NCBI GenBank assembly: GCA_018267515.1
Contig: JAFDYJ010000035.1
Coordinates: 1-64,000 of the forward strand
Length of the DNA stretch: 64,000 nucleotides
Reading direction: 5' to 3'
Source: Bacteroidota bacterium
GTDB taxonomy: Bacteria > Bacteroidota > Bacteroidia > Chitinophagales > Chitinophagaceae
Under the pieces are notes generated by a model. The model saw only the letters and a list, made by a program, of their open reading frames with translations. It was not told the DNA's origin and ran no database searches. Within the stretch, counting starts at the first letter, position 1. Every line of letters begins with the position of its first letter. A program made the translations under genes and the position numbers. This document shows, piece by piece, positions 26,338 through 34,931 of the stretch.

Positions 26338-27368
26338 ACCTGCTGTGCCGGATAAGCAAATTCAATTTGTTCAGCCCTGAAAGACGCAACAATGGCCAGG
26401 TTAATTTCCTGTTGTTTGTCCATATACATATTATAATCAGCACTCAGTACAAAATAAACATATTCAAAATTGAAATAGGACTCTGCAAACATGGAAAAAT
26501 GAGCCCGGTCAAATTTCAATAACTCCTGGGATTGTATAATACTCTTAATCATGCCGGGAATTTTCTTAAGTTTCTCTTCAGGAGTTTTATTGGATACCCG
26601 GATGGAATAAGCAATTCTTCTCTGCTCCAATCTTTTATAATTCTGAACTCTCGAATCAGTCAGATCCGTATTTGACATAATAAGTTGCTCACCGCCTAAT
26701 GATCGTATTCTTGTTGTCTTAATACCGATATACTCAACCGTACCGGATTTATCATCCACCACAATAAAATCACCGATTTCAAACGGTTTGTCAAAATAAA
26801 TAACAAAGTAGCTGAACAGATCTTTTAGAATCACCTGGGCAGCCAATGCAATTGCAATTCCTCCAATACCCAGCCCCGTAATGATAGTTGTAATATCATA
26901 ACCGAAATTGTCAATAAGAAATACAATACCGGCAATCCATACAAATACTTTACTGATAATTATAATACCTCTTACCTGTTTCTTTTTTACATCTGCTCCA
27001 TCCCGGGTTTCAACATAGCTTGTAATCAGGTAGGCAATCAGGGACGTTATCAGGCTAACAACAAAATAAGTGCCCGCAATCAGCATAGCCATTTTTATTA
27101 CCTGCTCTGACCGGGGGCCGAAAGTCAGGTAAGACAGGGCAAAGTAAACAGACAACAAATAAAAAAAGGGTAATACGTATTTTTCAATTACAAGAATCAG
27201 GAAATCGTCAACAGTAGTTTTCGTTCTTTTTGCAGCTCTTTTTATCCAGATTACCACAATTGTTTTAATAACCCATAGAAAAATAAACAAACCGGATATA
27301 ATAGCAAAAGCAATAGCCCAATCCCGGACAGTATTTCCTAGAAAAATATTATTCCAAAATGAATTCAT
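26304..27368 (-). CDS. MscS-type mechanosensitive ion channel
   Basis: About 354 residues from the ATG at 27368; an 11-residue extension to 27401 is possible. Three to four membrane helices occupy about 1-165, the last being the pore helix GLGIGGIAIALAAQVILKDL (Gly/Ala-rich as in MscS TM3). The soluble part begins with the Lsm-like beta domain (FEIGDFIVVDDKSGTVEYIG) and a C-terminal mixed domain. It releases solutes at hypo-osmotic shock. The 3' end overlaps argH by 34 bp in convergent orientation. Confidence 0.93.
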   Translation of the reverse strand: MNSFWNNIFLGNTVRDWAIAFAIISGLFIFLWVIKTIVVIWIKRAAKRTKTTVDDFLILVIEKYVLPFFYLLSVYFALSYLTFGPRSEQVIKMAMLIAGTYFVVSLITSLIAYLITSYVETRDGADVKKKQVRGIIIISKVFVWIAGIVFLIDNFGYDITTIITGLGIGGIAIALAAQVILKDLFSYFVIYFDKPFEIGDFIVVDDKSGTVEYIGIKTTRIRSLGGEQLIMSNTDLTDSRVQNYKRLEQRRIAYSIRVSNKTPEEKLKKIPGMIKSIIQSQELLKFDRAHFSMFAESYFNFEYVYFVLSADYNMYMDKQQEINLAIVASFRAEQIEFAYPAQQVYISSSPSTAL

Positions 27369-27473
27369 CCCGGATTTTTTAATACAATAACCAAAAAGCA
27401 AAATTAAACGATGAAAATAGATGTTGGGGTATATATGACTATTCTAACTCAATTTTAATAGGGCTCAATTTCG

Positions 27474-27690
27474 AAATCTTAAGACGCTAATCGTAAAATA
27501 TAAGATTTGAAATCTTCTATTAAAACAAATGATAAATGATTCTGTTCTTTAAAAGCAACTCTAATTCTACCGCCTGAATTTCATAAATGAAATTTATTTA
27601 CAATTTGGCTCTGCGAAACATTTTGTTTCGCAGCATTATGTTGTTGCTTTAAGCGATGAAATTAGTTTTCGAATCTGAAAGATTCGAAAA
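27474..27690. repeat. Run of inverted repeats between mscS-like and M28 genes
   Basis: The 343-bp gap from 27369 to 27711 holds no gene. It contains three inverted repeats: aaatctta/taagattt (27474-27481 with 27501-27508), a 10-bp stem with 3-nt loop at 27611-27633 (ctgcgaaaca / tgtttcgcag), and an 11-bp stem with 3-nt loop at 27666-27690 (ttttcgaatct / agattcgaaaa). They may stabilise or end the M28 transcript, or be small dispersed palindromes. Confidence 0.55.
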
Positions 27691-27711
27691 ACCGGGATAA
27701 ACGTTCACTCT

Positions 27712-29079
27712 TTACAACCCATACTTATCCACCAGGTAAATAAATGCCGCCATATTGATAGCTCCTAATTCCAGCTCCCGTTTATTTACATTTTCAAATA
27801 CATCATTGGCGGCATGATGATAATCAAAATAGCGTTGTGAATCCGGCGACAATTCTCCTGTCGGTGTACCTAATGCCCTTGTCAAAGGGCTTACATCAGC
27901 ACCACCGCCTCCCCTATTTATTTGATATACTCCATAAGGCAGAAACAATGGAATCCAGCTCCTGGCTTTTTCAAGTTGTGCTACAGAGCCTCCCATACTG
28001 AAACTCCTGGGTGTAAATCCGCCGGCATCACTTTCCAATCCAAAAATTTGTTTCTCGTTTTTAGCTTTTGCTTCTTCTGCATATTTTATTCCACCCCGTA
28101 AACCGTTTTCTTCATTCGAAAACAAAACAAAGCGGATAGAATGTTTAGGAGTATATCCGAGAGCTTTAAAAGCCCGGAGTATTTCCATAGTTTGAGTTAC
28201 ACCAGCGCCATCATCGTGTGCTCCTTCGGCCAGGTCCCAGGAATCCAGATGTCCTCCCACCGTGATATATTCATTGGGAAATTCCGAACCGGTCAACTCA
28301 CCAATAACATTATGCCCGATAGTGTCAGGCAGGAAACGGGCATAGGTAGTGAGTGATACTTTCACCTGCGATTTTTGCAACTGGGCATTCAGCCAGTCGG
28401 CATCCTGCAAGCCGATGGCAACTGCCGGAATTTTTGGATAAGCGGTATCATAATTCATACCGCCCGTGTGAGGAAAATTATCAGTGCTGTGAGACATACT
28501 TCTGACTATAACTGCAACTGCCCCGTATTTTGAAGCCCTGCTGGCACCCGCACTCCGGTACCGTACTGCATCACCATATGATTGAAATGTTTGAACAAAC
28601 GTAGGATTGAAATGATAATTATAAAAAACAATTTTTCCTTTTACCTGATCCTTTTTCGATTCCAGGTCATTAAAAGATGTTACTTCAATGACATCAGCGC
28701 TTACAGCCTTGCCTCCACTGCCGATTGAATTTCCTAAAGCGGCTACATAAAGAGATTTTTTTGATGAACCGCTATACAATGCTTCCGCTTTATCCTGTCC
28801 TCCTCTAACCCAATGTGGCACCATGCATTCTTGTAACCAGGCTTTATCAGCTCCGCTTTCCTTCATAACCCGTAATCCCCATTTTTCAGCTTTCACCATT
28901 CCCGGCGAACCGGCTAACCGGGCACCTACATTCTTGGTTAGATCACGAAGGTTGTCATAGGCTTTTCCATTGGAAAGTATTTCATTGGCAACCCGGCGAA
29001 TAAAAACAGAGTCTTCATTCTGTGCAAAGAGATGAATAGATATAAAACAAATGATGATTGAAAAAAAGTATTTTTTCAT
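27712..29079 (-). CDS. Secreted M28 family metallopeptidase with PA domain
   Basis: 455 residues. A signal peptide (FFSIIICFISIHLFAQ) is followed by a protease-associated (PA) insert (about 120-240) and the M28 catalytic domain. Zinc ligands show as GGHLDSWD (His, Asp), GAHDDGAG and FSNEENGLRGG (Glu pair), with a late YHHAAND His. It resembles glutamate carboxypeptidase-type exopeptidases of the human CPQ kind. It is expected to degrade peptides in the periplasm or outside. Monocistronic. Confidence 0.93.
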   Translation of the reverse strand: MKKYFFSIIICFISIHLFAQNEDSVFIRRVANEILSNGKAYDNLRDLTKNVGARLAGSPGMVKAEKWGLRVMKESGADKAWLQECMVPHWVRGGQDKAEALYSGSSKKSLYVAALGNSIGSGGKAVSADVIEVTSFNDLESKKDQVKGKIVFYNYHFNPTFVQTFQSYGDAVRYRSAGASRASKYGAVAVIVRSMSHSTDNFPHTGGMNYDTAYPKIPAVAIGLQDADWLNAQLQKSQVKVSLTTYARFLPDTIGHNVIGELTGSEFPNEYITVGGHLDSWDLAEGAHDDGAGVTQTMEILRAFKALGYTPKHSIRFVLFSNEENGLRGGIKYAEEAKAKNEKQIFGLESDAGGFTPRSFSMGGSVAQLEKARSWIPLFLPYGVYQINRGGGGADVSPLTRALGTPTGELSPDSQRYFDYHHAANDVFENVNKRELELGAINMAAFIYLVDKYGL

Positions 29080-29203
29080 TTTCCTGATTTTAGATAAAAA
29101 TAAATCAATCCCGGATTCAAAATAGAACTATTTAAGATGAACGGTAAACTTCAATTGATTTTAAGTGTTTATCTTAGAGTTTGCCATATTGTAAAAATAT
29201 TTT

Positions 29204-30322
29204 ATGAGAATTGGAATTGTTTGTTATCCTACATTCGGTGGTAGTGGAGTGTTAGCTACAGAACTCGGAAAGGCATTGGCTCAAAAAGGACACCAGGTTC
29301 ATTTTATAACCTACCGGGAACCTGTCCGGCTGGACGTTTATGTACCGAATATTTTCTATCATGAAGTGCATGTGCCTACCTATCCGTTGTTTGATTATCC
29401 CCCTTATGAAACCGCATTAGCGAGCACAATGGTAGATGTAATAAAAAACAATGAGCTGGATCTCTTACACGTTCATTATGCCATTCCGCATGCATCAGCA
29501 GCCTATATGGCAAAAAAAATCCTTGAAAAAGAAAACAAGCGGATCCCGGTGATTACTACGCTGCATGGAACGGATATCACGTTAGTAGGACGGGATAAGA
29601 CTTATGCTCCGGTAGTTACGTTCTCGATTAATGAAAGTGATGCGATAACAGCCGTCTCAGAAAATCTCAGAGAAGAAACATTCAAATCATTTAAAATTGA
29701 AAAAGAAATAGAGGTCATTTATAATTTTGTAGATGTAAATCGTTTCAGCCGGAAACCTATTGAAGTTTTCAAAAAATCAATTGCTCCTAACGGAGAAAGA
29801 ATCTTATTGCATATTTCTAATTTCAGAAGATTAAAAAGAGTGACGGATGTAGTAAAAGTTTTTTCGGAAGTTCAAAAAGCAATTCCTTCAAAACTTTTAT
29901 TTGTTGGAGATGGCCCGGAGCGGCCCGCAGCTGAAGAACTGTGCCGTCAATTGGAACTTTGTGATGAGATAAAGTTTGTAGGGCGCCAGGAACAAGTAGA
30001 AGACATTCTTGCCATCGGCGATCTTTTTCTTTTGCCTTCCGAATATGAAAGTTTTGGTCTTGCGGCACTGGAAGCCATGGCAGCGGGAGTGCCTGTTGTA
30101 GCTACCAATGTAGGAGGTTTAAAAGAAATAATTGTTCCGGGTGAAACGGGTTTCCTGGCAGATGTAGGAGATGTAATAGCGTTGAGCCGTTTTGCTATAA
30201 CAATTTTAAAAAATGAAGAAACATTGAATACATTTAAATCCAAAGCTGCAGCACATGCACGGATTTTTGATATACACAATATCATTCCGGTTTATGAAAA
30301 ATTATATGAACGTTTTCTTTAA
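29204..30322 (+). CDS. bshA: N-acetyl-alpha-D-glucosaminyl L-malate synthase
   Basis: 372 residues, GT4 glycosyltransferase. It joins GlcNAc from UDP-GlcNAc to L-malate, the first step of bacillithiol synthesis. BshA-specific features are the N-terminal IVCYPTFGGSGVLATELG, HVHYAIPHA and TTLHGTDITLVG. The GT4 E-x7-E motif appears in SEYESFGLAALEAMAAGVP. No bshB or bshC is adjacent. Monocistronic; converges on the EnvC-like gene. Confidence 0.95.
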   Translation: MRIGIVCYPTFGGSGVLATELGKALAQKGHQVHFITYREPVRLDVYVPNIFYHEVHVPTYPLFDYPPYETALASTMVDVIKNNELDLLHVHYAIPHASAAYMAKKILEKENKRIPVITTLHGTDITLVGRDKTYAPVVTFSINESDAITAVSENLREETFKSFKIEKEIEVIYNFVDVNRFSRKPIEVFKKSIAPNGERILLHISNFRRLKRVTDVVKVFSEVQKAIPSKLLFVGDGPERPAAEELCRQLELCDEIKFVGRQEQVEDILAIGDLFLLPSEYESFGLAALEAMAAGVPVVATNVGGLKEIIVPGETGFLADVGDVIALSRFAITILKNEETLNTFKSKAAAHARIFDIHNIIPVYEKLYERFL

Positions 30323-30368
30323 AGAGAAAACTTCTTTTATAAATACCCGTTATTAAATAAAGTGAAGT

Positions 30369-31706
30369 TTAATGTTTGACAAGCCATAGTTCCGGGTTCA
30401 CTTCTTTTGCTTCAATCATTAATAAGAAATCCAGTTTTCCGCCATTTCCACCTTCATCATCTGTGCCCAGGCGACCTAAGGTCTGTCCTGTTTTTACGGT
30501 TTCTCCTTTTTTGACACTTACTGAGGAAAGATTGCTATACGTGGTAAAATATTTTCCATGCCGGATGGTAACATTCATTTCACCTCCTGAATTAAACACA
30601 CCTACTACTTCCCCGTTAAAAATAGATTTCACCGGCACACCAGCCTGCGGAGAGCAGATAGTAATACCATGATTGTAGCCTTTCAGAGAAGTTCCTTCTA
30701 TAGTATAAGGCCCGAAACGAATACAAACATATCCATTGTCTACCGGCCAGGGCAGCTTACCCCTGTTTAAAGCAAACTCGCTATTAAGCTTTACATCACT
30801 TTCATTCAAATCCAGGTAACTTCCGGAAGAGGAAGTTTTGATGGTTGTCGGATTAGTGAGTGATGTAGAAGGATTCGAGGTAGTAACATTGGTGCCTGAT
30901 GTTGAATTTGCACTAGTATTGGTATTTGCTGCTGCATTTGCCTTTGCTTCCTCAGCTGCTCTCTTCTTTGCTGCCTCTACCTCTCTTCTTACGATAGCGG
31001 CCAAAGAATTTTTTAGTTCATTATCTCTCTTTCTTTTTGAAGCTAATTGTTTTTCAAGATCTTTTTCCTCAGATTTCAGTTTTGTGACAACAGAATTTTT
31101 CTCTTTTTTCTGTTCAGCCAATACAACCATTTGCCGGGTTTGATTTCCCAGGGCACTGTTTTTCTGATCTTTTCTTCCCAATTGCTGATCTTTTCTTTTA
31201 GCAATTAATTGCTGAGTTTCCAAAATAGTATTAACCTGTTTCTCCCTGTAATTACGATAGCTCTTTAAATAACCGATTCTTTTCAATGCATCATTAAAAT
31301 TACCGGCAGAAAAAATGAAATTCAGATAATCGTAAGAACTCCTGTTTTTATAAGAATACACAACACTACGGGCATACTCAACTTTTAAAGTATCTAATTG
31401 TTTTTGTAAACGGTATATTTCAAGATTACTTCTGTAAATATCGTCATCAATCATTCGTAATTCCCTGTTGATATTGTAGATATATCTCTCCTGCAGGTTA
31501 ATCTTCCGGTTCAGAATATTCAGTTGAGCTACACTTTGCTTTGTCTTACCTTTTACCTGGTCATATTGTCCCTGTATTTCCTGAATATCTTTTTGAAGTT
31601 GCTTACGTTCATTTTCCAGTTCAGCTTTGTCCTGCTGGGCAAAAGCAGAAACGGAAACCATAAAAAGGGAAACGGCAAGAAGTCCTGAAAAAATCCGATT
31701 GATCAT
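30369..31706 (-). CDS. EnvC-like coiled-coil protein with degenerate LytM (M23) domain
   Basis: 445 residues. Signal peptide (residues 1-23, ending AFAQ), long coiled coil (about 25-255), a Ser/Thr/Asn-rich linker, then a LytM fold (about 320-445). The four zinc ligands of active M23 enzymes appear replaced: the H-x-G-x-D motif reads NHGIT, YAHL reads YSNL, and HLHFE reads KLDFL. As with EnvC, it is therefore probably an amidase activator for daughter-cell separation rather than a peptidase (inference). The DUF4292 lipoprotein gene is upstream on the same strand. Confidence 0.9.
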   Translation of the reverse strand: MINRIFSGLLAVSLFMVSVSAFAQQDKAELENERKQLQKDIQEIQGQYDQVKGKTKQSVAQLNILNRKINLQERYIYNINRELRMIDDDIYRSNLEIYRLQKQLDTLKVEYARSVVYSYKNRSSYDYLNFIFSAGNFNDALKRIGYLKSYRNYREKQVNTILETQQLIAKRKDQQLGRKDQKNSALGNQTRQMVVLAEQKKEKNSVVTKLKSEEKDLEKQLASKRKRDNELKNSLAAIVRREVEAAKKRAAEEAKANAAANTNTSANSTSGTNVTTSNPSTSLTNPTTIKTSSSGSYLDLNESDVKLNSEFALNRGKLPWPVDNGYVCIRFGPYTIEGTSLKGYNHGITICSPQAGVPVKSIFNGEVVGVFNSGGEMNVTIRHGKYFTTYSNLSSVSVKKGETVKTGQTLGRLGTDDEGGNGGKLDFLLMIEAKEVNPELWLVKH

Positions 31707-31787
31707 AAGAAGCAGAAATTAAGTTTGTAAATCAAGGGGCCGAATCGTCAACCGTATAACGGCACTATGCAAAATAAATTTTATTAT

Positions 31788-32621
31788 TTAATTTCTTTTA
31801 TATCTATCCGGTACAGGAAACGGGAAACTTAACGTTTCATTAAAATCATACTGCCTGAAATTAAGACGAACATCTAATTTTGATTTCTCCGACACCGTAA
31901 TTTTCCGGCTCGTGGAGAAATTAGAGCCCTTCTTATCTTCATAATCCGAATAGGTCAGATCGCAGGTACGGTTTTTATTTACATCTACATCATCCAGTTT
32001 GCTGTGTTGCAATATATTGTTTGAAACATTTACCGTAATTAGATTTTTGAACCATTCACCAATACATAATAAAGAGACCGTATTATTGGTTCGGGTATAG
32101 GTAACAATATTGCTATCCAGGAAAACCGGGTTGCCAATAATAATTTGTTGTAAAGAAATTAAATCAAGAGGTAGCGCCGTTACTTCCTGCAAATAGGCAA
32201 CACTACGGGCAGAATAGGTTTTGTTTTGCTTATTTAACAATTTTACCGAATCTTTTGTGATGAGCACCCGCATTGCTTCCATTCCCAGAAAAGCATTGAC
32301 TGAAATCCAGATCAGGCTATCATTATACATCCGGATATAGGCATTAACGTTATAATTCTTATCATTGCCGCCCATATAATCCACATTCACTTTTGCAGAA
32401 AAAGTAGTGAAGTGAATTTTTTGTTTTTCTATGGCATCATAGGTTTCCCTGATAAAGTTGAGTGAATCCGCATGAGCATCCCGTTCCGGAGATACTACTA
32501 CAACCACTGTTGCCGCAGTATCAGTTTTGGTCTTAGAAATTGCAGTCTGAATTTTTTTTGTTGAACGGCAGGCTACAAAAAGAGAAACTACAATACCAAC
32601 AAAAAATAAAGTCTTATTCAT
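31788..32621 (-). CDS. DUF4292 lipoprotein (LolA/LolB-like)
   Basis: 277 residues with a lipoprotein signal ending LFVAC (Cys18). The rest is the DUF4292 domain, a half-barrel fold related to LolA/LolB lipoprotein carriers in Bacteroidota. Visible pattern: FTTFSAKVNVDYMG, the repeated beta strands and C-terminal LNFRQYDFNETLSFPFPVPDRY. Its position between dut and the EnvC-like gene is common in this phylum. A role in outer-membrane lipoprotein handling is suggested, not shown. Confidence 0.88.
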   Translation of the reverse strand: MNKTLFFVGIVVSLFVACRSTKKIQTAISKTKTDTAATVVVVVSPERDAHADSLNFIRETYDAIEKQKIHFTTFSAKVNVDYMGGNDKNYNVNAYIRMYNDSLIWISVNAFLGMEAMRVLITKDSVKLLNKQNKTYSARSVAYLQEVTALPLDLISLQQIIIGNPVFLDSNIVTYTRTNNTVSLLCIGEWFKNLITVNVSNNILQHSKLDDVDVNKNRTCDLTYSDYEDKKGSNFSTSRKITVSEKSKLDVRLNFRQYDFNETLSFPFPVPDRYKRN

Positions 32622-32630
32622 GCTTTCTTA

Positions 32631-33074
32631 TTAATGAGTGCCCGTATGACCAAAGCCTCCCTGGTTTCGTTCTGTTTCAGTTACAAATTCTACAGTTTGC
32701 CATTTTACTTTATCAATTGACTGAAATACCATTTGCGCTATCCGGTCTCCGGATTGAATGATCTGTTCTTCCTGCGAAAGGTTGATTAAAATAATCTTAA
32801 TTTCTCCCCTGTAATCTGCATCAATAGTACCCGGACTGTTCAGGCAGGTGATGCCCTGTTTAATAGCCAATCCGCTTCGGGGACGGATCTGTATTTCATA
32901 ACCATCAGGTATCTCTACAAATAATCCTGTTGGTATTAAAACTCTTTCAAAAGGTTTTAAAGTTTTCGGAGCTTCCAAATAAGCTCTTATATCCATCCCC
33001 GAAGAACCTTTTGTGGCATATTCAGGCAAAGGATTTGTGGATGTATTGATAATGTTAACCTTGATAAATGACAT
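32631..33074 (-). CDS. dut: dUTP diphosphatase
   Basis: 147 residues, the usual trimeric dUTPase. Converts dUTP to dUMP. All five motifs are visible: GSSGMDIRA (1), [10 protein letters not shown] (2), [11 protein letters not shown] (3), GDRIAQMVF (4) and the C-terminal [10 protein letters not shown] (5). It is followed by the DUF4292 gene after 9 bp and preceded by ispF. Confidence 0.97.
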   Translation of the reverse strand: MSFIKVNIINTSTNPLPEYATKGSSGMDIRAYLEAPKTLKPFERVLIPTGLFVEIPDGYEIQIRPRSGLAIKQGITCLNSPGTIDADYRGEIKIILINLSQEEQIIQSGDRIAQMVFQSIDKVKWQTVEFVTETERNQGGFGHTGTH

Positions 33075-33112
33075 CCCGGCAAAGATAATGCGACAGCCTA
33101 AGTTGAAAAAGT

Positions 33113-33604
33113 TTAGGAATTGTCAATTTTCTGAAGCAATACTGTTGCATAAGCAATCAATCCTTCTTCTCTTCCTGCAAATCCCATTTTTTCAGTAGTA
33201 GTAGCTTTAATGGATACTTCATTTTCTTTAAGATCACAGAGGTTTGCAATTACCTGTCGCATCGAATCAACATAAGGCCTGATCTTCGGGGCTTCCAGGC
33301 AAATAGTGCTGTCAATATTTACCAACTGATAATTTTCTTTTCGGATCAGGTCAACTGTTTTTTGTAGCAATATTTTGCTGTCAATGTCTTTGTACCTGGG
33401 ATCCGTATCCGGAAAATGAACACCAATATCTCCGAGGCAGGCAGCACCCAGTAGGGCGTCACAAATAGCATGAAGCAAAACATCGGCATCGCTATGGCCA
33501 ATAGCTCCTTTATGATGTGGAATTTTTACTCCGCCCAGCCAAAGCGTTCTTCCTTCAGCCAGTTTATGAAAATCAATTCCAAAGCCTATCCTGTATGCGT
33601 TCAT
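33113..33604 (-). CDS. ispF: 2-C-methyl-D-erythritol 2,4-cyclodiphosphate synthase
   Basis: 163 residues from the ATG at 33604 ([15 protein letters not shown]); a 12-residue extension lies in the upstream terminator and is unlikely. It forms MEcPP in the non-mevalonate isoprenoid pathway. The zinc and substrate motif [26 protein letters not shown] and the C-terminal [15 protein letters not shown] are clear. It lies 38 bp upstream of dut on the same strand. Confidence 0.96.
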   Translation of the reverse strand: MNAYRIGFGIDFHKLAEGRTLWLGGVKIPHHKGAIGHSDADVLLHAICDALLGAACLGDIGVHFPDTDPRYKDIDSKILLQKTVDLIRKENYQLVNIDSTICLEAPKIRPYVDSMRQVIANLCDLKENEVSIKATTTEKMGFAGREEGLIAYATVLLQKIDNS

Positions 33605-33632
33605 AAGATTTATAAAGTACAAACATAAAAAA

Positions 33633-33663
33633 AAAAGCATCCCGTTATTTACAGAATGCTTTT
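33633..33663 (-). terminator. Intrinsic terminator after porV
   Basis: On the minus strand an 8-bp stem (aaaagcat / atgctttt) is followed by a run of about ten T. It sits 20 bp after the porV stop and just before ispF, separating the porU-porV unit from ispF. Confidence 0.75.
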
Positions 33664-33682
33664 AGCGTAAAAAGATTTGCTG

Positions 33683-34858
33683 TTAATTATTATCGCCGGT
33701 GCTTCCGCTATTATCACCACCGTCCAAATCAAACACTACCGAAAAACGTAATGTATTGGATAGTGGATTCCGGTTTACACCGCTGCCGGTAGGCACCAGG
33801 TAAGAAAAATTCAATCCGAATATATTATATTTCACACCGACACCTGTAGTAAAGTAACGGCGGTTTCCCTTTGTTTTATCTTCATAAAAATAACCGGCAC
33901 GAAGTGCAAACTGGTTATTATACCAATATTCTGCTCCAAGAGAAACCTGGAATTCTTTAAGCTCTTCTTTAAACCCGCCGGGTGCATCACCAAATGAACT
34001 GAACCAACTACCAACTACACTTTTGCTTCTGTAATCATCTAATCCCGAAGCATCTTCGGGTGGAGTAGGAACCAACAGTTTGTTGATATCAACTCCAAAT
34101 TGAATTTTATTTTGTTCATTAAAATTCTTTGTATAAGAAGTGCCTAAACCGAGGTTAGCGGGAATAAAATCTTTTTGCGAAGCATTGGTTGTATAATTGA
34201 TTTTAGATCCCAGATTAGTCATGGAAGCACCGAAAGCCCAACCATCACCCGCCTGGTTTCTGTTATCATAATAAAAAGCAATATCTCCGGCTACAGATGA
34301 ACCTGTTTTATAAGTGGTACCTCCCTGTACAAATCCACCAGCCAGGTTTGAATTGATATATTTAATGGCAACACCTAAACCTGCTTTTTCAGAAAGCTTA
34401 CGTGAATAACCTAAATCAATACCGAACTCACGGGGCCTTCCACTTCCTTGTATCTGACCTGTATAATCTGTGAATTGAATATTTCCCAAACTAAAGTAAC
34501 GTAGCGAGGCTGAGAAAGCCTGGTTATCATCAAATTTATAATACCCGGCCAGAGAAGCGAGATACACATCGTTTACCAGGTCTTTCAACCAGGGAGTATA
34601 GGTAGCAACCAATCCGCTTTTAGATTCATTAAAAGCAACTTTTCCAAGATTCCAAAATACGGCATTTGCATCGGGAGATGTGGCTAAGCCAATATCACCC
34701 ATTCCCCCGGAACGGGCATCCGGCGAAATGCGAAGAAAAGGAACTGCCGTTGTAACAACATTGATTTTACCATCGTTTTGAGCATCAACAGAAGAAAAAA
34801 TACCGCAACATAAAAGTATTACGGCAGCATGCTTTAAAGCAGCTTGTCTCATGAGCAT
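33683..34858 (-). CDS. porV: Type IX secretion outer-membrane protein PorV
   Basis: 391 residues. A signal peptide (AAVILLCCGIFSSVDAQ) precedes the PorV opening VPFLRISPDARSGGMGDIGLATSPDANA, and the remainder is a FadL-like beta-barrel ending GLNFSYLVPTGSG. PorV carries type IX substrates to the PorU sortase and shuttles with it. It lies 73 bp downstream of porU on the same strand, as in Flavobacterium johnsoniae. Confidence 0.95.
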   Translation of the reverse strand: MLMRQAALKHAAVILLCCGIFSSVDAQNDGKINVVTTAVPFLRISPDARSGGMGDIGLATSPDANAVFWNLGKVAFNESKSGLVATYTPWLKDLVNDVYLASLAGYYKFDDNQAFSASLRYFSLGNIQFTDYTGQIQGSGRPREFGIDLGYSRKLSEKAGLGVAIKYINSNLAGGFVQGGTTYKTGSSVAGDIAFYYDNRNQAGDGWAFGASMTNLGSKINYTTNASQKDFIPANLGLGTSYTKNFNEQNKIQFGVDINKLLVPTPPEDASGLDDYRSKSVVGSWFSSFGDAPGGFKEELKEFQVSLGAEYWYNNQFALRAGYFYEDKTKGNRRYFTTGVGVKYNIFGLNFSYLVPTGSGVNRNPLSNTLRFSVVFDLDGGDNSGSTGDNN

Positions 34859-34931
34859 AAAATTTTATATGGTTTCAAAAATAAATTGGCTTTCATAAAA
34901 TACTGAACTGAAGATCAGAAAATGGCAGGAT

